Assembly: GCA_963082875.1 (NCBI GenBank)
Contig: OY720103.1
Span: 8,556,001-8,620,000, forward strand
DNA length: 64,000 nt
Reading direction: 5' to 3'
Source: Corella eumyota
Taxonomy: Eukaryota; Chordata; Ascidiacea; Phlebobranchia; Corellidae
Shown here: positions 1 through 10,729 of the stretch, one piece after another
How positions within the stretch are numbered: position 1 is the first letter of the stretch
Layout of the letters: each line of letters opens with the position of its first letter
The notes under the pieces: generated by a model
What the model was told of the DNA's origin: nothing
Seen by the model: the letters and a program-made list of their open reading frames with translations, nothing else
The model's database searches: none
Made by a program: the position numbers and the translations under genes

Positions 1-492
1 CAAGTTCGAATCCTGCCGAAAACGCATTTTTTTTGCATTTTTTAATTAAAAATTAAATTAAATAAATACAATTTTAGAAATTAAAGTTGCCTTGAAAAGT
101 AAACAAAAAAGTTGTCGTGGCCGAGGCCATAGACTTACAATCTTTTAGGCGCTGTCCGCACATATTCGAATCCTGCCGACAACGAATTTTTTTATTTAGT
201 TTTAGTTCAAATTTAAATAATTAATTAAAATCGCGCTAGCTGCTCGGGGAAAAAAACTTATTTTAGACTTGATTTCTTTTAGGCTCTGCCCGCGAAGGTT
301 CGAGTCCAGCCGATAACGCATTTTTATTTCAGTTTTGTTATAAAATTAATTTAAATCACGCTAGCTGCTCCGAGAATCCAACATAACAGTTGTCAGGTTC
401 GAATCCTGCCGACAACGCATTATTTTATTTTAAATACAAATTTAATTAACTAATTAAAATCACGCGAGGTGCTTCTAGAATGGAACATTAGA

Positions 493-573
493 GTTGTCGT
501 GGCCGATTGGTGGAGCTATAGGTTTGAGTTTTTTGAGGCTCTGCCCGCGCAGGTTCGACTCATGCCGACAACG
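493..573 (+). pseudogene. tRNA-Ser-like pseudogene
   Basis: Full-length copy by position: the acceptor strands GTTGTCG and CGACAAC can still pair and the T arm is near canonical. The D arm and anticodon arm are scrambled, so no clear serine anticodon can be read. Confidence 0.6.
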
Positions 574-649
574 CTTTATTTTATGTTTTAATACAACTTT
601 AAATAATTTGATTAAATCACGCTGGCTGCTCCGAGATTCCAACATACGA

Positions 650-731
650 ATTGGCGTGGCCGAGTCGTTAAGGCAATCGACTTGAAATCTTTTGCGCTTT
701 GCCCGCGAAGGTTCGAATCCTGTCGACAACG
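650..731 (+). pseudogene. tRNA-Ser(UGA)-like copy, probably decayed
   Basis: Best preserved copy of the left array. It has an anticodon loop with TGA (CTTGAAA), a long variable arm and a good T arm. The acceptor stem has about two mismatches (ATTGGCG against CGACAAC), so it is probably no longer functional. Confidence 0.6.
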
Positions 732-884
732 GATTTTTTTTTACTAATTTTTTAACTAAAATTACGCTAGCTGCCTTAAAGGGAACAAAGAGTTTATCCA
801 CAAAAAATAAGTAACGTTGTTCAGTGGATATCGTTGGACAGTACCTTCATAATAAAACTTTTACTGATCGTGCGGTAAATGATT

Positions 885-956
885 AGGCGCTAATGGGGAT
901 CGACCCCAGGACCTTCTTTTTACTAGACAGGCGCTTTAACACTATGTCATAATGCC
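885..956 (-). pseudogene. tRNA-Thr(AGU)-like pseudogene
   Basis: Reverse-strand relative of the tRNA-Thr at 16686-16757: it keeps the 3' GATCCCCATTAGCGCC end and a loop reading AGT. The anticodon stem no longer pairs. It is one of four tRNA-Thr-family copies in the window. Confidence 0.6.
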
Positions 957-1239
957 TTTAAAGAAAGTCGATGTATCAGTCATGTCGTTACAAACAAATG
1001 TATTTAAAATAAAGTAAAGTATTTTAATATTTAAATTCTTGTTGAAAACTCCCAAATTGAACGATCTATGCATCATAACATTAAAACGCACGTCGAAAAT
1101 AAAAAAACTATTTCTACACGGACCGTCTGGGTGAAAACCAGAAATCCCAAGCTTGACAAGCATAAACTTTACCACCGATGTTTAATATTGTCTCCAAGAT
1201 AAGTTTTGTTAAAAATGGAGTGTAGTAAATTTATTGATT

Positions 1240-1335
1240 AATAACTGCCCTTAGCTGTCGGTTGTTTACAAGAATATAAAATTCTGTCTAATTTCTTTCA
1301 AAATTAAACGCTAAATTAAGTAATGTCTAAATCCA
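1240..1335 (+). repeat. Duplicated tRNA-flank segment, copy 1
   Basis: About 90 bp ending in AAATCCATGTTT resembles 2465-2555, including the stretch around GGTTGTTTACAAGAATATAA. Both lie near tRNA-Thr relics, so tRNA and flank seem to have been copied together. The short open frame that begins here is not credible coding. Confidence 0.5.
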
Positions 1336-1451
1336 TGTTTACCTCCAACTTTTCGGTTAAAGAGTTAAACGCGCCAATGATTGCGACACAGAAACGACTG
1401 ATTTGCGACATTTCTATCAAATTTGCAAAGCAAAATTGTAAAAAAGCGATT

Positions 1452-1482
1452 ATATATTTGACCCTAGGTGGACTCGAACCGC
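1452..1482 (-). pseudogene. 3' fragment of a tRNA, probably Asn type
   Basis: On the minus strand a T-arm-like GGTTCGAGTCC is followed by an acceptor-like end and a GTCAAATA flank. This resembles the 3' end of the tRNA-Asn copy at 31023-31095. Only the 3' third remains. Confidence 0.4.
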
Positions 1483-2117
1483 AATCTTTTAAATTAAAAA
1501 GAAAATAATAATGATAAACATTTATCTAATAATTAAATACATAAAATTTGATTTAATAATTTAGTTGATAATCATAATTAATTTATGTTTATGATTATCT
1601 TTATTTATTAATAGAGATTTATTTCAAAAATGATGAAATTATTTTAAATCTTATTTTATTTATCAAATAAATCTAGTTGTAAGTATTTTTGCTTGTTGTG
1701 ATGATGAATTTAAAATTACTTTGACACAATTATTGCGTTTTAAAAAAACCCTTTTCAATATAAATATATTAAAACAGTTTTACAAACGTAAACATGTGCA
1801 TTACCAGCTTCTTTTAAACATCTTTAGAAGACAAAAATAATTTTATAAATCCAAAATCAGATGATTGATTTAATGGAAGTTAAAGAATCTGTATTTTTCC
1901 ATTAATCTTAAAGGTTGATAAACTACTTTTTTTGCTAGATGGTGGACTAAATTGCAGAAAAAATCTTAAAGGTCTGTGTTTTTTTCAAAACTCCTTTATA
2001 TTGCCCACCACTTGCCTGAACATTACCAGACAGGATTGCATAATTAGTAATAACAAATTTTAACTTGTTTAAAAAAACTTTTGAATCGAATCAGTATTTT
2101 ATTTATTTAGACACCAA

Positions 2118-2189
2118 GGCTTCATAGCTTAGTGGTAAAGCGTCTGTCTCGTAAACAGGAGATCCTGGGTTCAATCTCCAGAAACGCCT
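2118..2189 (+). pseudogene. tRNA-Thr(CGU)-like, decayed
   Basis: The body matches tRNA-Thr: AGCTTAGTGGTAAAGC D arm, anticodon stem CCTGT-type with loop CTCGTAA, and a good T arm. The anticodon reads CGT. The acceptor stem has about three mismatches, so function is doubtful. Confidence 0.6.
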
Positions 2190-4534
2190 AATATTATTTT
2201 ACTATCATGAAGTTAGTTGTTATTTTAAAAAAAAATTTTTCTGATTACTTTAAAATAATACGTTAAACTTTAAACACCACGAAGATTTGTAAACCTATCA
2301 TGACGTTTATGTTAAATTAGGCTATTGTTTATCTTCCGACTGTAATTAACAGCTTATGCAAATTCTAACTCGCGAATATAAAAAAAGTCGACTAAATTTT
2401 ATTATTTTTTTTGATATTCTGTGCAATGTTTTTGCACAAGTAGCAAATTTAATAATTTTGATTGTTCTTAATGATTGGTTGTGTACAAGAATATGAGATT
2501 CCGACTATTTAAAAAAAATTAACACTAAATTTACTTTGAAGTCCAAATCCATGTTTGTTTGGTGGCGTCCGTTTAGTAAAACTAAATTGCCAGGTTTAAT
2601 TTAAGTATATGCACTTAATATGAAGCGTAAATGACTAGATTAAAATATGAATCAATACCAGAAAAAAAACAGATAAATTTTTGTGCGACAAGAAATGTTA
2701 AATATAAACTGCAAATTTCATAAACAAGTTATAATTAAAAGCATTCGATATACTTTTGACATCGAAAAAAGAAAGTCAAAGCTTGTCAGCACATAAAATT
2801 TCGTATTAAATCAACATCAAATATTTTTTTTATTAAAATTAAAGTAAGTTTATGTGAATTTATTTTAAATAAGTTACATACCAATCAACCTTAATGACAA
2901 CTTAATTTCTAATATCTTAAAAAAAAACTTATTTTAGCTGTGTTTTTTAAAAGAAAAAAGCAAAAATAGCACTTAAAATATAAATTTACCATTTGACTTT
3001 AAAAAGCTGCTATGGTTTTTTGTTAAAAAAAAGAATGCCCTATTAAATGGTTGTCACAGTAATTCTGACGCAGGGTTTAAAATAACGAAAATAAATGCAA
3101 GTAATTAAAAGTAACTTAAATGTAAACACATCAAAAAATTAAGTAAATTATTAATGAAACAACAGCAACAAAAAAACATTTAAAGATGGTCCCCGAAAGG
3201 GAAATGGGGCAAAAAGTAGAAGGCGCGCCCAAAAAGTGGATGCCCGCAGAATTATCCCTGCCGCAAAGTAAAATTAAGTCAATATTATATAATTTACTAT
3301 GACTAAAGATAATCACGATCATTTTTTTTGCTTTAACGTTAAAATCTAATACAAGTAATTTGAACTTCTAATGTAGATATTTTACAGAGAACAAAAAAAC
3401 GCTAGCCTGTAGCCACCAAGCAGCTCCAACGTCTCTATGAGATCAGAGAGGTTGCAGGGTAACCAACCTCTTCGGCCAGTATCAAGGGTCTCCCTTTGTC
3501 GCAGAGAATCCCAAATAACATTTACCCGCGGTGGCGAAGAGCCCCTGGCCGGAAAGGCAGCGGCGAGCATTCACCAGAAAGGTGTGCCTTCCACTTCCAC
3601 CCCAAGGCCCATTCGGACACCACTTAAAAATCCTTCGAAATTATTTCGGCCACAATAACCCCCATACACTAAATTTTACGTTAGTTAATTTTATAACAAC
3701 ACCTTTCTTTTATGTATTATGCATATAGCATGCACGAAGATTTTTTAAAGTTCATCACGACCGAGAATACCAAGATAAATATTTAAAGTTAGAGTTTTTT
3801 TTTGAGAACTGGAGCAGTTAAGCGACCAAGTCCAATGTGTTATTTTCTGGCAATAGTTTGTCGAATAAGTCGATGGTGCCGAGTAAGTTAGAAAAACATT
3901 TAACTACGTTAAACTATTTTCAAGGATTGCTAGATCAGAAAACAAAGCAACGAAATGTCTCCAATTTCTTTGATTAAAGTAGCCAAAAAAATAAGTGAAA
4001 TCTCAAACTTTTGGTGAGTCAGTTAAAGGGAAAAAACTAAAACCTTTTTAAATAGGCTTTCAAGCAAGCCCCAGGTTCGCTTTGGAACGTGCTTCTCTCC
4101 CATTTTTGTTGTCTTAGCGAGAGAGGAAAATTTATGTCGCTTAAAGTGCGCTTAGGCAGTTACAAAGCAAACCAATCTAAACTGTCGATTTGGAAGTTCC
4201 GCATTTCTAGAGCGTATGTTTAATAAAATTAAATTACTTTAATGGCTTCCCCTGGTGGAAAAGCTAGAAAGTGTCAAAATATCGTATAGTTTTGCATTGG
4301 TAGGTGTAGAAAATGAGGTCAAGAAAAATCTAACCAAGAAAAATAATCGATTCCTAAGTGTGCTCTTATTCAAATAGAATAGTATTTAATATAAAGTATA
4401 GGCATCTCATGTCTAGAAAAGGGTTTAAGACCTGTCTAGTGACGGTTTGGGTACTCTAAAGAACATAAAAGAAGATTTGTTTCTGAAATCAAACTCTTAA
4501 CCTAAATTTTGTAAGGCCCGCTTCATTTCTTATA
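2190..4534. other. AT-rich stretch without a recognisable gene
   Basis: No credible gene is seen. The only departure is a GC-rich island at about 3395-3655 with several CpGs and open frames on both strands. I recognise no domain in it; it may be a piece of an older element, because GC-rich LINE sequence also occurs at 61-62 kb. Confidence 0.5.
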
Positions 4535-4706
4535 GTTTAAAGCAATGCTTTTCAACCTGTGAGACGGTACGCACTTGTGCGTATAAGAAAATCTGCAGTG
4601 CGGATAACAAACACGGTGCGGATGAGAATAGCTGGTCATTTTTTTTTCATTATTTTAGATAATCTCGATACTATTTTAGGTTCACATTACACAAAAATAT
4701 GGGCAA

Positions 4707-4965
4707 TAGAGTGATAATGCCGATCAAAACAAGTAATCGTAAATCATTTTTTTGAGGGTATTAGCGATCACCTGATTAATGTCCAAAGTTAGCAGATCAG
4801 TAATTACGTACAATTTGATATTTCGCCACAAATGATCATGCATTGTACATGCGTTAACCACATGATTTTCTAAAACTATATTCTCACAATATTGTAACGT
4901 CATAATCCTAATAGTTTTACGTGCATATCATTTTTTACAGAGCGTTTTTACGTAAAGATAGCAAG
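4707..4965 (+). mobile_element. Nested left-end fragment of the 28.4-kb hAT family
   Basis: About 250 bp resembles the left end of the hAT at 28400-30729. It runs from a TAGAGTGATAATGCCGAT-like terminus through CCACAAATGATCA and CAATATTGTAACGTCA. The copy is truncated and clearly more diverged, so this family has been in the genome for some time. Confidence 0.8.
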
Positions 4966-5070
4966 TCCAGTTACAGTAACACGGCCAGTTGGGACAAATT
5001 TTGAACATTAGTAAGAAAATTAATAACGCCGTAATTTTTTTGCGGTTTGAATCATCACTAAAAATAGCTA

Positions 5071-6363
5071 ATGTCTGCAAGAAAGCCATTTACCTTGGCA
5101 GAAAGCGTCATAAAACCTTGTCTGAAAATAGTAGCACGGGAAATTCATGGTGGATCAACGGCTGTCACCGAAGTGCAAAAACTGGCATTGTCTGATAACT
5201 CCATGCAAAGGAGATGTGCGGTAATTGCTGCATCACTCAAGAACATGGTGTGACGTGGTTAAAATGCAAGGCTGTGCCCACCGACGGCGCAAGGGCTATG
5301 GTCGGCATTAGAAATGGGGTTGTTGCGCTCATAAAGCAAGTCATAGAGGTTGTGAGTATCCATTGCATTATACATCGCGAAGCACTGGTTGCCAAGAAAC
5401 TGGGCAATGAAGAAGAAAACTACTAATTTGCCGATGTGATTTCCGATGTTATCAAAATTGTAAATGTAATATTAAATAGTCCGAAGAAAAGTCGTGCGTT
5501 TGATGAACTTGTCAGAGAAATGGGAGGCAATGGGCACCTCGTTTATCATTCTGAAATGAGGTGGCTGTCTCGTGGAAAAGTAATGGAAAGAGTGTGGAAA
5601 TTGCGACAGGAACTCAATGTGTGGTTTGATAGACGAGAGGATCATAAAGCTCTTATTTCAAGATTCATTCTGGCTTGCTAAACTGGCTTATCTCGTTGAC
5701 ATATTTAATCTGCTTAACATGCTAAACCTCACTCTTCAATGTTCTGGAATTGATATATTTGAAGCGACCTCCAAAATTACATCTTTCAAAAATGTCATTG
5801 AAAATTTAAAAGAAAAATTATGCACTAAGAATTTGATCGGTTTGAAAACACTGTAGACTTTTATGTCTACTTGTAGATGGGAGGAAACAGAACAAAACAT
5901 TGAGCAACGAATTATCAAAATAGTCGGCTCTCATATGCAGATTTTGATTGATAATTTTGAAGCCTACTTCCCTAGTCAGCAGGCAACAGAATTGCAATCA
6001 AAACTATGGATTTTGAATCTATTCGGCGAACAACAGCCTCCAGGTTATTTGGGCGAAAATCTAAAAAACGACCTATGTCAACAAGCTTTTTTTAGCCGTG
6101 GAAAACACGCTGAATTCTGGACAAGAGCCCTCGACAGCCCTTACGAAGACCTGGCAATTCAAGCGCTAGAAGTTCTTGTGCAAAACCCAACCACCTATTT
6201 GGCCGAAAAAGGGTTTAGTGCCCTGGTTGATATTAAGACTAAAAAGAGAAGTTGTCTTCTTACTGGGACACTAGATGACCTTATGCGGGGAGCATTGGAG
6301 CATGACGTTGTTCCGAACTGGAACGAAATTGCAAAAAATATGCAGCAGCAACCGAGCCATTAA
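5071..6363 (+). pseudogene. hAT (Buster-like) transposase relic
   Basis: Frames along this stretch carry consecutive hAT blocks: CIVHREAL-like (here SIHCIIHREALVAKKLG), SEMRWLSRGKVMERVWKL, and near the 3' end the dimerisation block TTYLAEKGFSALVDIKTKK (about 6187-6245). These match the domesticated GTF2IRD2, ZBED5 and FAM200 proteins. The reading frame changes at about 5245, 5430, 5680 and 5860, and there are stops, so the gene is dead. The N-terminal BED finger is missing; the nested fragment at 4707-4965 sits where it would be expected. Confidence 0.85.
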
Positions 6364-6784
6364 CAAAATTTAATATTTCGCATAAAGACATGCGGATATT
6401 CTTAACACATTTTTTATATTTTAAAGTCAGTATTCGTTATTTTTCTTTAATAAACAAGAATTCATTTGTGTTTCTTAAAGTACGTTCATAGGGTATGTAT
6501 AATCTGATTTTACGCAAATTCGGTTGCTTGTGCGGATAAAATTTTATTTAAACAAAACAGTGCGAACCGTCTTTTTGTAAAGGTTAAAAAGCACTGGTTT
6601 AAAGGCTAAGGTCGATTGCGAATTAAAGCGTTTAGAAAAAGACGGAATTCTCTATCTGGTGTCATAGAGTCAACGGCTCGGGCGCAGTTACATCCACGAC
6701 CTATTTTAATATTAAATTCCATTGCATTTTTCGGTTACTATTGTTACTCATTTTTGCTTGTTTTTGTTATAATAAATTTAGGTT

Positions 6785-7812
6785 TAATATGAAAAAAATG
6801 GGACTACTATCAACTCTCTTATTAGTAAATCTAAAAGAAAAAACATCAAGTCAAATTTAATATCAAAAACAGTGTCCAACCTCAGACAACACGATAATAT
6901 CGAATTATTTTAATACTTACTTTACATCAATAGCAAAAAAACTGGTTAAATCTATACCTAACCCGACCATTAATTCCTTCCTCAAAAAACCTATATTGAA
7001 ATAAATTTTTCTTAAATCAACCTGTCCGAAAGAGATTGAACTTATTTTGGTATCAATGAAATCCAAAACAAGTTATGGATTGCATGAAATACCATCAAAA
7101 ATTTTTAAATCCACCCCTCAAAAAATTTCAGAAAGATTAAGCCATATTTTCAACCGTGTGATTGGAAATCGATAATAGAATTTAAAACTGCCAAAGTGAT
7201 TCCTATTTACAAAAACGGTGACCCCAAAGAAACCAAAAAATTATAAACCCATTAGGCTACTACCCTGTATTTCAAAATTACTAGAAAGATTTATGCATTA
7301 AAGGTTGTCATTCTTTCTTGAACCAAATCCTTTTTTTTTAACAACAATTTGGATTTTGAAAACTACATTTAACTAACTTAGCTGCAACCCTGTTAATAAG
7401 TAATATTACTGATGCTTTTGAACAAAAAAAAGCAGCACTTGGAATATTTTTGGACTTTTTAAAAGCTTTTAACACTATAGATCATACAATACTACTGCAC
7501 AAACTACAAACTATGGAATTGCTTAAAACTGGTTTAAACATTATCTGACAAATAGATCTCAAGTCGTCGAATTTAATGGCCAGTTATCAACTAACAAAAA
7601 TAGAATTACTTAAATACTGGAACCTTTAGTTTTTTTTCATTTACATCACTTTTCCAACTCCCTGCTAAAATCTTTCCTTGTAATGTTTGCAGATGACACA
7701 ACCCTTCTTATAACCGATAAAAACCGTGGGAACTTAATTTTAAATGGTAATAATGAACTAGCCAACTTACAGCACTGGCTCTCTGCAAACAAACTATACG
7801 TGCTTCAACTAT
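6785..7812 (+). pseudogene. LINE reverse-transcriptase fragment
   Basis: Translated pieces follow the usual LINE order: KVIPIYKNGD (palm entry), KPIRLLPCISKLLERFMH, a QFGF block, a LDFLKAFNTIDHTILLHKL block, and FADDTTLL with the catalytic aspartates near 7690. There are several stops and frame changes. No endonuclease domain is seen upstream and the 3' end stops abruptly at about 7810. This kind of palm occurs in Jockey/CR1/RTE-like clades; I cannot place the clade. Confidence 0.8.
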
Positions 7813-8290
7813 CAGTTTTTGAGCGGTCGTTTAAGCTGGCTTTACTTAAATAATGATCTTCTTTAAATTCTAGTTCACTTTTCACCGATTCTTGCAAAGA
7901 AACTAATGATTTTTCACTGAATGGGTGGGGTAAACATTTTGACCTTTCGTTGGTTTGGTTTGGTACATGTAGCTGATTACAACCATTTTCTAAAATTGGA
8001 TTTGCACCATTTTCAAAATAAAAGCCATCATTTTCTAAAACTGGATTTCCTCCATTTTCAAAATGAGAGCCATCATTTTCTAAAACTGGATTTCCACCAT
8101 TTTCAAAATGAGAGCCATCATTTTCTAAAACTGGATTTCCACCATTTTTAAAATGAGAGCCATCATTTTCTATAATTGGATTTCCATCATTTTCAACAGC
8201 GTTGCTACCTTGTTCTGTATGTTGACTTTCCCCATATTCGTTAAAATTTTCTGCATTTCGGTCTCTGACTTCCTCTGTCGTGTGCAACAT
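7805..8290 (-). CDS. Low-complexity repetitive protein, doubtful gene
   Basis: An open frame of 161 codons with Met start. Residues about 40-105 are four to five copies of a 15-residue unit (NDGSHFENGGNPVLE type). The flanks are acidic and hydrophilic, with no signal peptide or membrane segment. The repeat length, 45 bp, is a multiple of three, which by itself keeps the frame open, so the open frame is weak evidence for a gene. It begins just beside the 168-bp satellite and ends where the LINE fragment stops. Function unknown. Confidence 0.3.
   Translation of the reverse strand: MLHTTEEVRDRNAENFNEYGESQHTEQGSNAVENDGNPIIENDGSHFKNGGNPVLENDGSHFENGGNPVLENDGSHFENGGNPVLENDGFYFENGANPILENGCNQLHVPNQTNERSKCLPHPFSEKSLVSLQESVKSELEFKEDHYLSKASLNDRSKTDS
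7980..8190. repeat. 45-bp minisatellite
   Basis: Four to five near-identical 45-bp units, each containing CCATCATTTTCTAAAACTGG and CACCATTTTCAAAATGAGAG. It underlies the 15-residue repeat of the minus-strand frame. Confidence 0.9.
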
Positions 8291-8327
8291 TTTCGTTTTC
8301 TAGATTGTCTGGCCCATAATTAACAAA

Positions 8328-8880
8328 GGGGTTATGACGTCATTTCCGCTCACAAACTGATAATCAAAATACGTATTTTCGTCAAATATTGCTCCCGTTG
8401 ACCCCTTTATCCCCTTTGTGCCAACTTTAAGTTAGTATCAATCGATTGCAAATTGACTTTACTTTAAGATTGGGGCAATAAAAATGTGGCACAGAGGGGT
8501 TATGACGTCATTTCCGCTCAAAAACTGATAATTGAAGCACGTATTTTTGTCAAATATTGCTCCCGTTGACCCCTTTATCCCCTTTGTGCCAACTTTTAGT
8601 TAGCATCATTCGATTGCAAATTAAATTTACTTTAAGATTGGGGCAATAAAAATGTGGCACAGAGGGGTTATGACGTCATTTCCGCTCAAAAACTGATAAT
8701 CGAAATAGGTATTTTCGTCAAATATTGCTCCCGTTGACCCCTTTATCCCCTTTGTGCCAACTTTAAGTTAGCAAAATTCGATTGAAAATTGAATTTACTT
8801 TAGAATTGGGGCAATCAAAATGTGGCACAGAGGGGTTATGACGTCATTTCCGCTCAAAAACTTTGATAATAAGTCATAAA
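8328..8880. repeat. 168-bp satellite with TGACGTCA palindromes
   Basis: Unit starts (GGGGTTATGACGTCATTTCC) recur at 8328, 8496, 8664 and 8832, giving an exact 168-bp period and just over three copies. Every unit holds the 8-bp palindrome TGACGTCA. Another TGACGTCA lies just downstream near 8990. Confidence 0.95.
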
Positions 8881-9034
8881 CTGCTTCGAATGTTTTTTTA
8901 CATTTTGAATATCACGGTTGTTTTAATATTTGTTTTATGCTATAAACACAATGAAATAATATTTTAATGACGTCCCCCACGCAGATCGTGACGTCATTAA
9001 AAAATAAAACATTCTGCACATGCACTCCACCTTT

Positions 9035-9205
9035 TACATAGGCAAAAAATACTCCGCACAAGCACTCCACCTTTTACATAGGCCCCTCCTACGCAACGCC
9101 TTTTTCGTTTTGTGAACGAAACGTTGTTTTATCTAAGGTACTTTACCGGTTACTCAACGGAACGTTGTTTTCTCTAAGGTACTTTACCGGTTACTGTCGG
9201 CAAAG
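9035..9205. repeat. Short direct duplications
   Basis: Two small tandem duplications: ACTCCACCTTTTACATAGGC occurs twice near 9025-9082, and TAAGGTACTTTACCGGTTAC twice near 9135-9198. No gene is seen. Confidence 0.85.
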
Positions 9206-9427
9206 TCTAACTTTAAAAATAACTTAATGTAACTCTGACACTAATTTACTGCTCAAAAACCTATAACACAAGTTGAAACAAAACAATCATTTATTAAAAT
9301 AATTCAAAAAAAGAAACAATTTCACATAATACTTAAAAAAAAACAATTTTTTATAATAACTTAAAAAAACAATAAATAATTTTAAAAATTAAAGAAAAAC
9401 TTAACTAATATATTATGAAAAACATAT

Positions 9428-10262
9428 TTAACTAAAATGTGGTCGCATATTTTATTGAATGCATCGCTGTTGAAGCGATCACGCCACATCATTTCTTGCA
9501 GGTAAGATTGCAACAAGTGTCTGGGACATCCCTTCATTTTCTTAATTTTATATTTATGGCGACTCCAGTAGGATTCTATGGTTTGAGTGTGACTTTCTGT
9601 TCACGGATTTACGAAATTAACCGAGTGATTGACGGTTTTGTGCTGATATCCTAAGCTGTGTTGTATCTGTCTGTATGCTCTCCACTGATCGCTATATATA
9701 ATAGATCCTGGACGCGCCATTTTTGTTATAATTGGCAGGAGTGTTTATGGCATCCCGTTGTTTAACAATTTCCATACTTTTTGATCTTTCTACCATTCCG
9801 AATACCCACACATTTTGCTGTGCGGTTAGCCCGTGATGGTGTTAAATTTTGTGAGTAAAACAGGATTCATCGATTTCAATTATTTTTCCTGGACCTCCAA
9901 GTCTTATAGGCAATTGCTTAAAGTGGTGTTGCGATATTTCTCTAAAGAAAAAGTATGCATTTCCTATGACTGGTGCAGAAATACCAGTGATCTGTGTTGC
10001 TACCTTACGACTGATATCTATGCTCCATAAATAGATTAAGTGTATTCATTGTTTCAGTTTCAGACGTGAATTTGCGAAAAAAGAATATTTTCGCATTGAT
10101 ACAGCTGAATTATGTTTAAAGCAATAGATTTTTCTACATTTCCAATTATATTTGACACCGGGTCGTTTATTTAATTGCATTATACTATTACAACTTTCAC
10201 ATTTTATCATCATGGACAATAGTGACTTATTTTGCATCCACTGTGTTGTGTCTTTGAATTTC
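9428..10262 (-). pseudogene. Merlin (IS1016/ISXO2-like) transposase relic
   Basis: Reading the minus strand from 10260 down gives an N-terminal zinc-ribbon block with two Cys pairs (CESC, then a WKCRKIYC-type pair) and the KYSFFANSRL motif. Next come GPGKIIEIDESCFTHK (first catalytic Asp, about 9862-9895), PGSIIYSDQWRAYRQIQ (second Asp, about 9661-9705), HKTVNHSVNFVNP, and HTQTIESYWSRHK with the catalytic Glu (about 9560-9600). This order is diagnostic of Merlin/ISXO2-type DDE transposases. A stop falls between FVNP and HTQ, and frames shift elsewhere, so it is dead. I could not find its terminal repeats. Confidence 0.85.
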
Positions 10263-10729
10263 CATTAATTTACAACAAGTCTACCATCACCTACTTTTAT
10301 TACGCTTATTCAAATAGAAAACAGAGAGAAATGGTTATAATGAAATACATTATGAAAACGTAAGTAAAGTTTAACTAGTTCAGAACTAAGAAATGAAATG
10401 AATTACTTGAACAGTCTAAAAAAGGAATGCGTGCATTAAATTACGCGTTGTGATGCGTTAGGTGCATGAAAGTAGGATTTAGTTTCGTTACGTAAGTACA
10501 CAGTTAACAGGTAAAATAACACATAGTCAAAAAATAATAAAGTTATTTGTACACTTCATCACTTCCTGGGGATTTTCATTATTTAACAAGGGCAATATAG
10601 TAGATTGATAAGTATTAAGATGCATTTTATTTATTCTAAAAAATGCATTTTATTTATTCCAAAAAATCTGTTACCTGTAGCTTACGGTCATTTAAAACCG
10701 CTTATTCGATTAATAATTATTCGATAGAA

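Larger units (their letters stand above)
1..731 (+). repeat. Tandem array of decayed tRNA-Ser copies
   Basis: At least six copies or part copies of a class-II (long variable arm) tRNA-Ser lie head to tail at about 4-24, 111-184, 262-324, 388-417, 493-573 and 650-731. Each carries pieces of the same body: a GTTGTCGTGGCCGAG-like 5' part and a GGTTCGAATCCTGCCGACAACG 3' part without its ends. Spacers share a motif resembling ATCACGCTAGCTGCTCCGAG, so the unit that was copied is tRNA plus spacer (roughly 110-165 bp). Several copies have lost the anticodon arm or 5' half. The same family sits inverted at 54866-55830. Confidence 0.8.
4543..6596 (+). mobile_element. hAT transposon, Buster type, decayed
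   Basis: The element is bounded by an 8-bp target duplication GTTTAAAG (4535-4542 and 6597-6604). Its terminal repeats are imperfect: CAATGCTTTTCAACCT at the left and the complement of CAGTGCTTTTTAACCT at the right, both leading into an ACGGT-CGC block. The duplication fits the nnnTAnnn pattern known for the Buster branch of hAT. The inner transposase is of the GTF2IRD2/ZBED5-like kind, which agrees. A piece of another hAT lies inside at 4707-4965. Confidence 0.9.

Noticed and set aside
475-801. Open frame of 108 codons on the minus strand
   Set aside because: It runs antisense through decayed tRNA-Ser copies; the apparent protein is translated tRNA sequence.
8328-8880. TGACGTCA repeats as a promoter or enhancer cluster
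   Set aside because: The sites repeat because the whole 168-bp unit repeats; no gene start lies close enough to support regulation.
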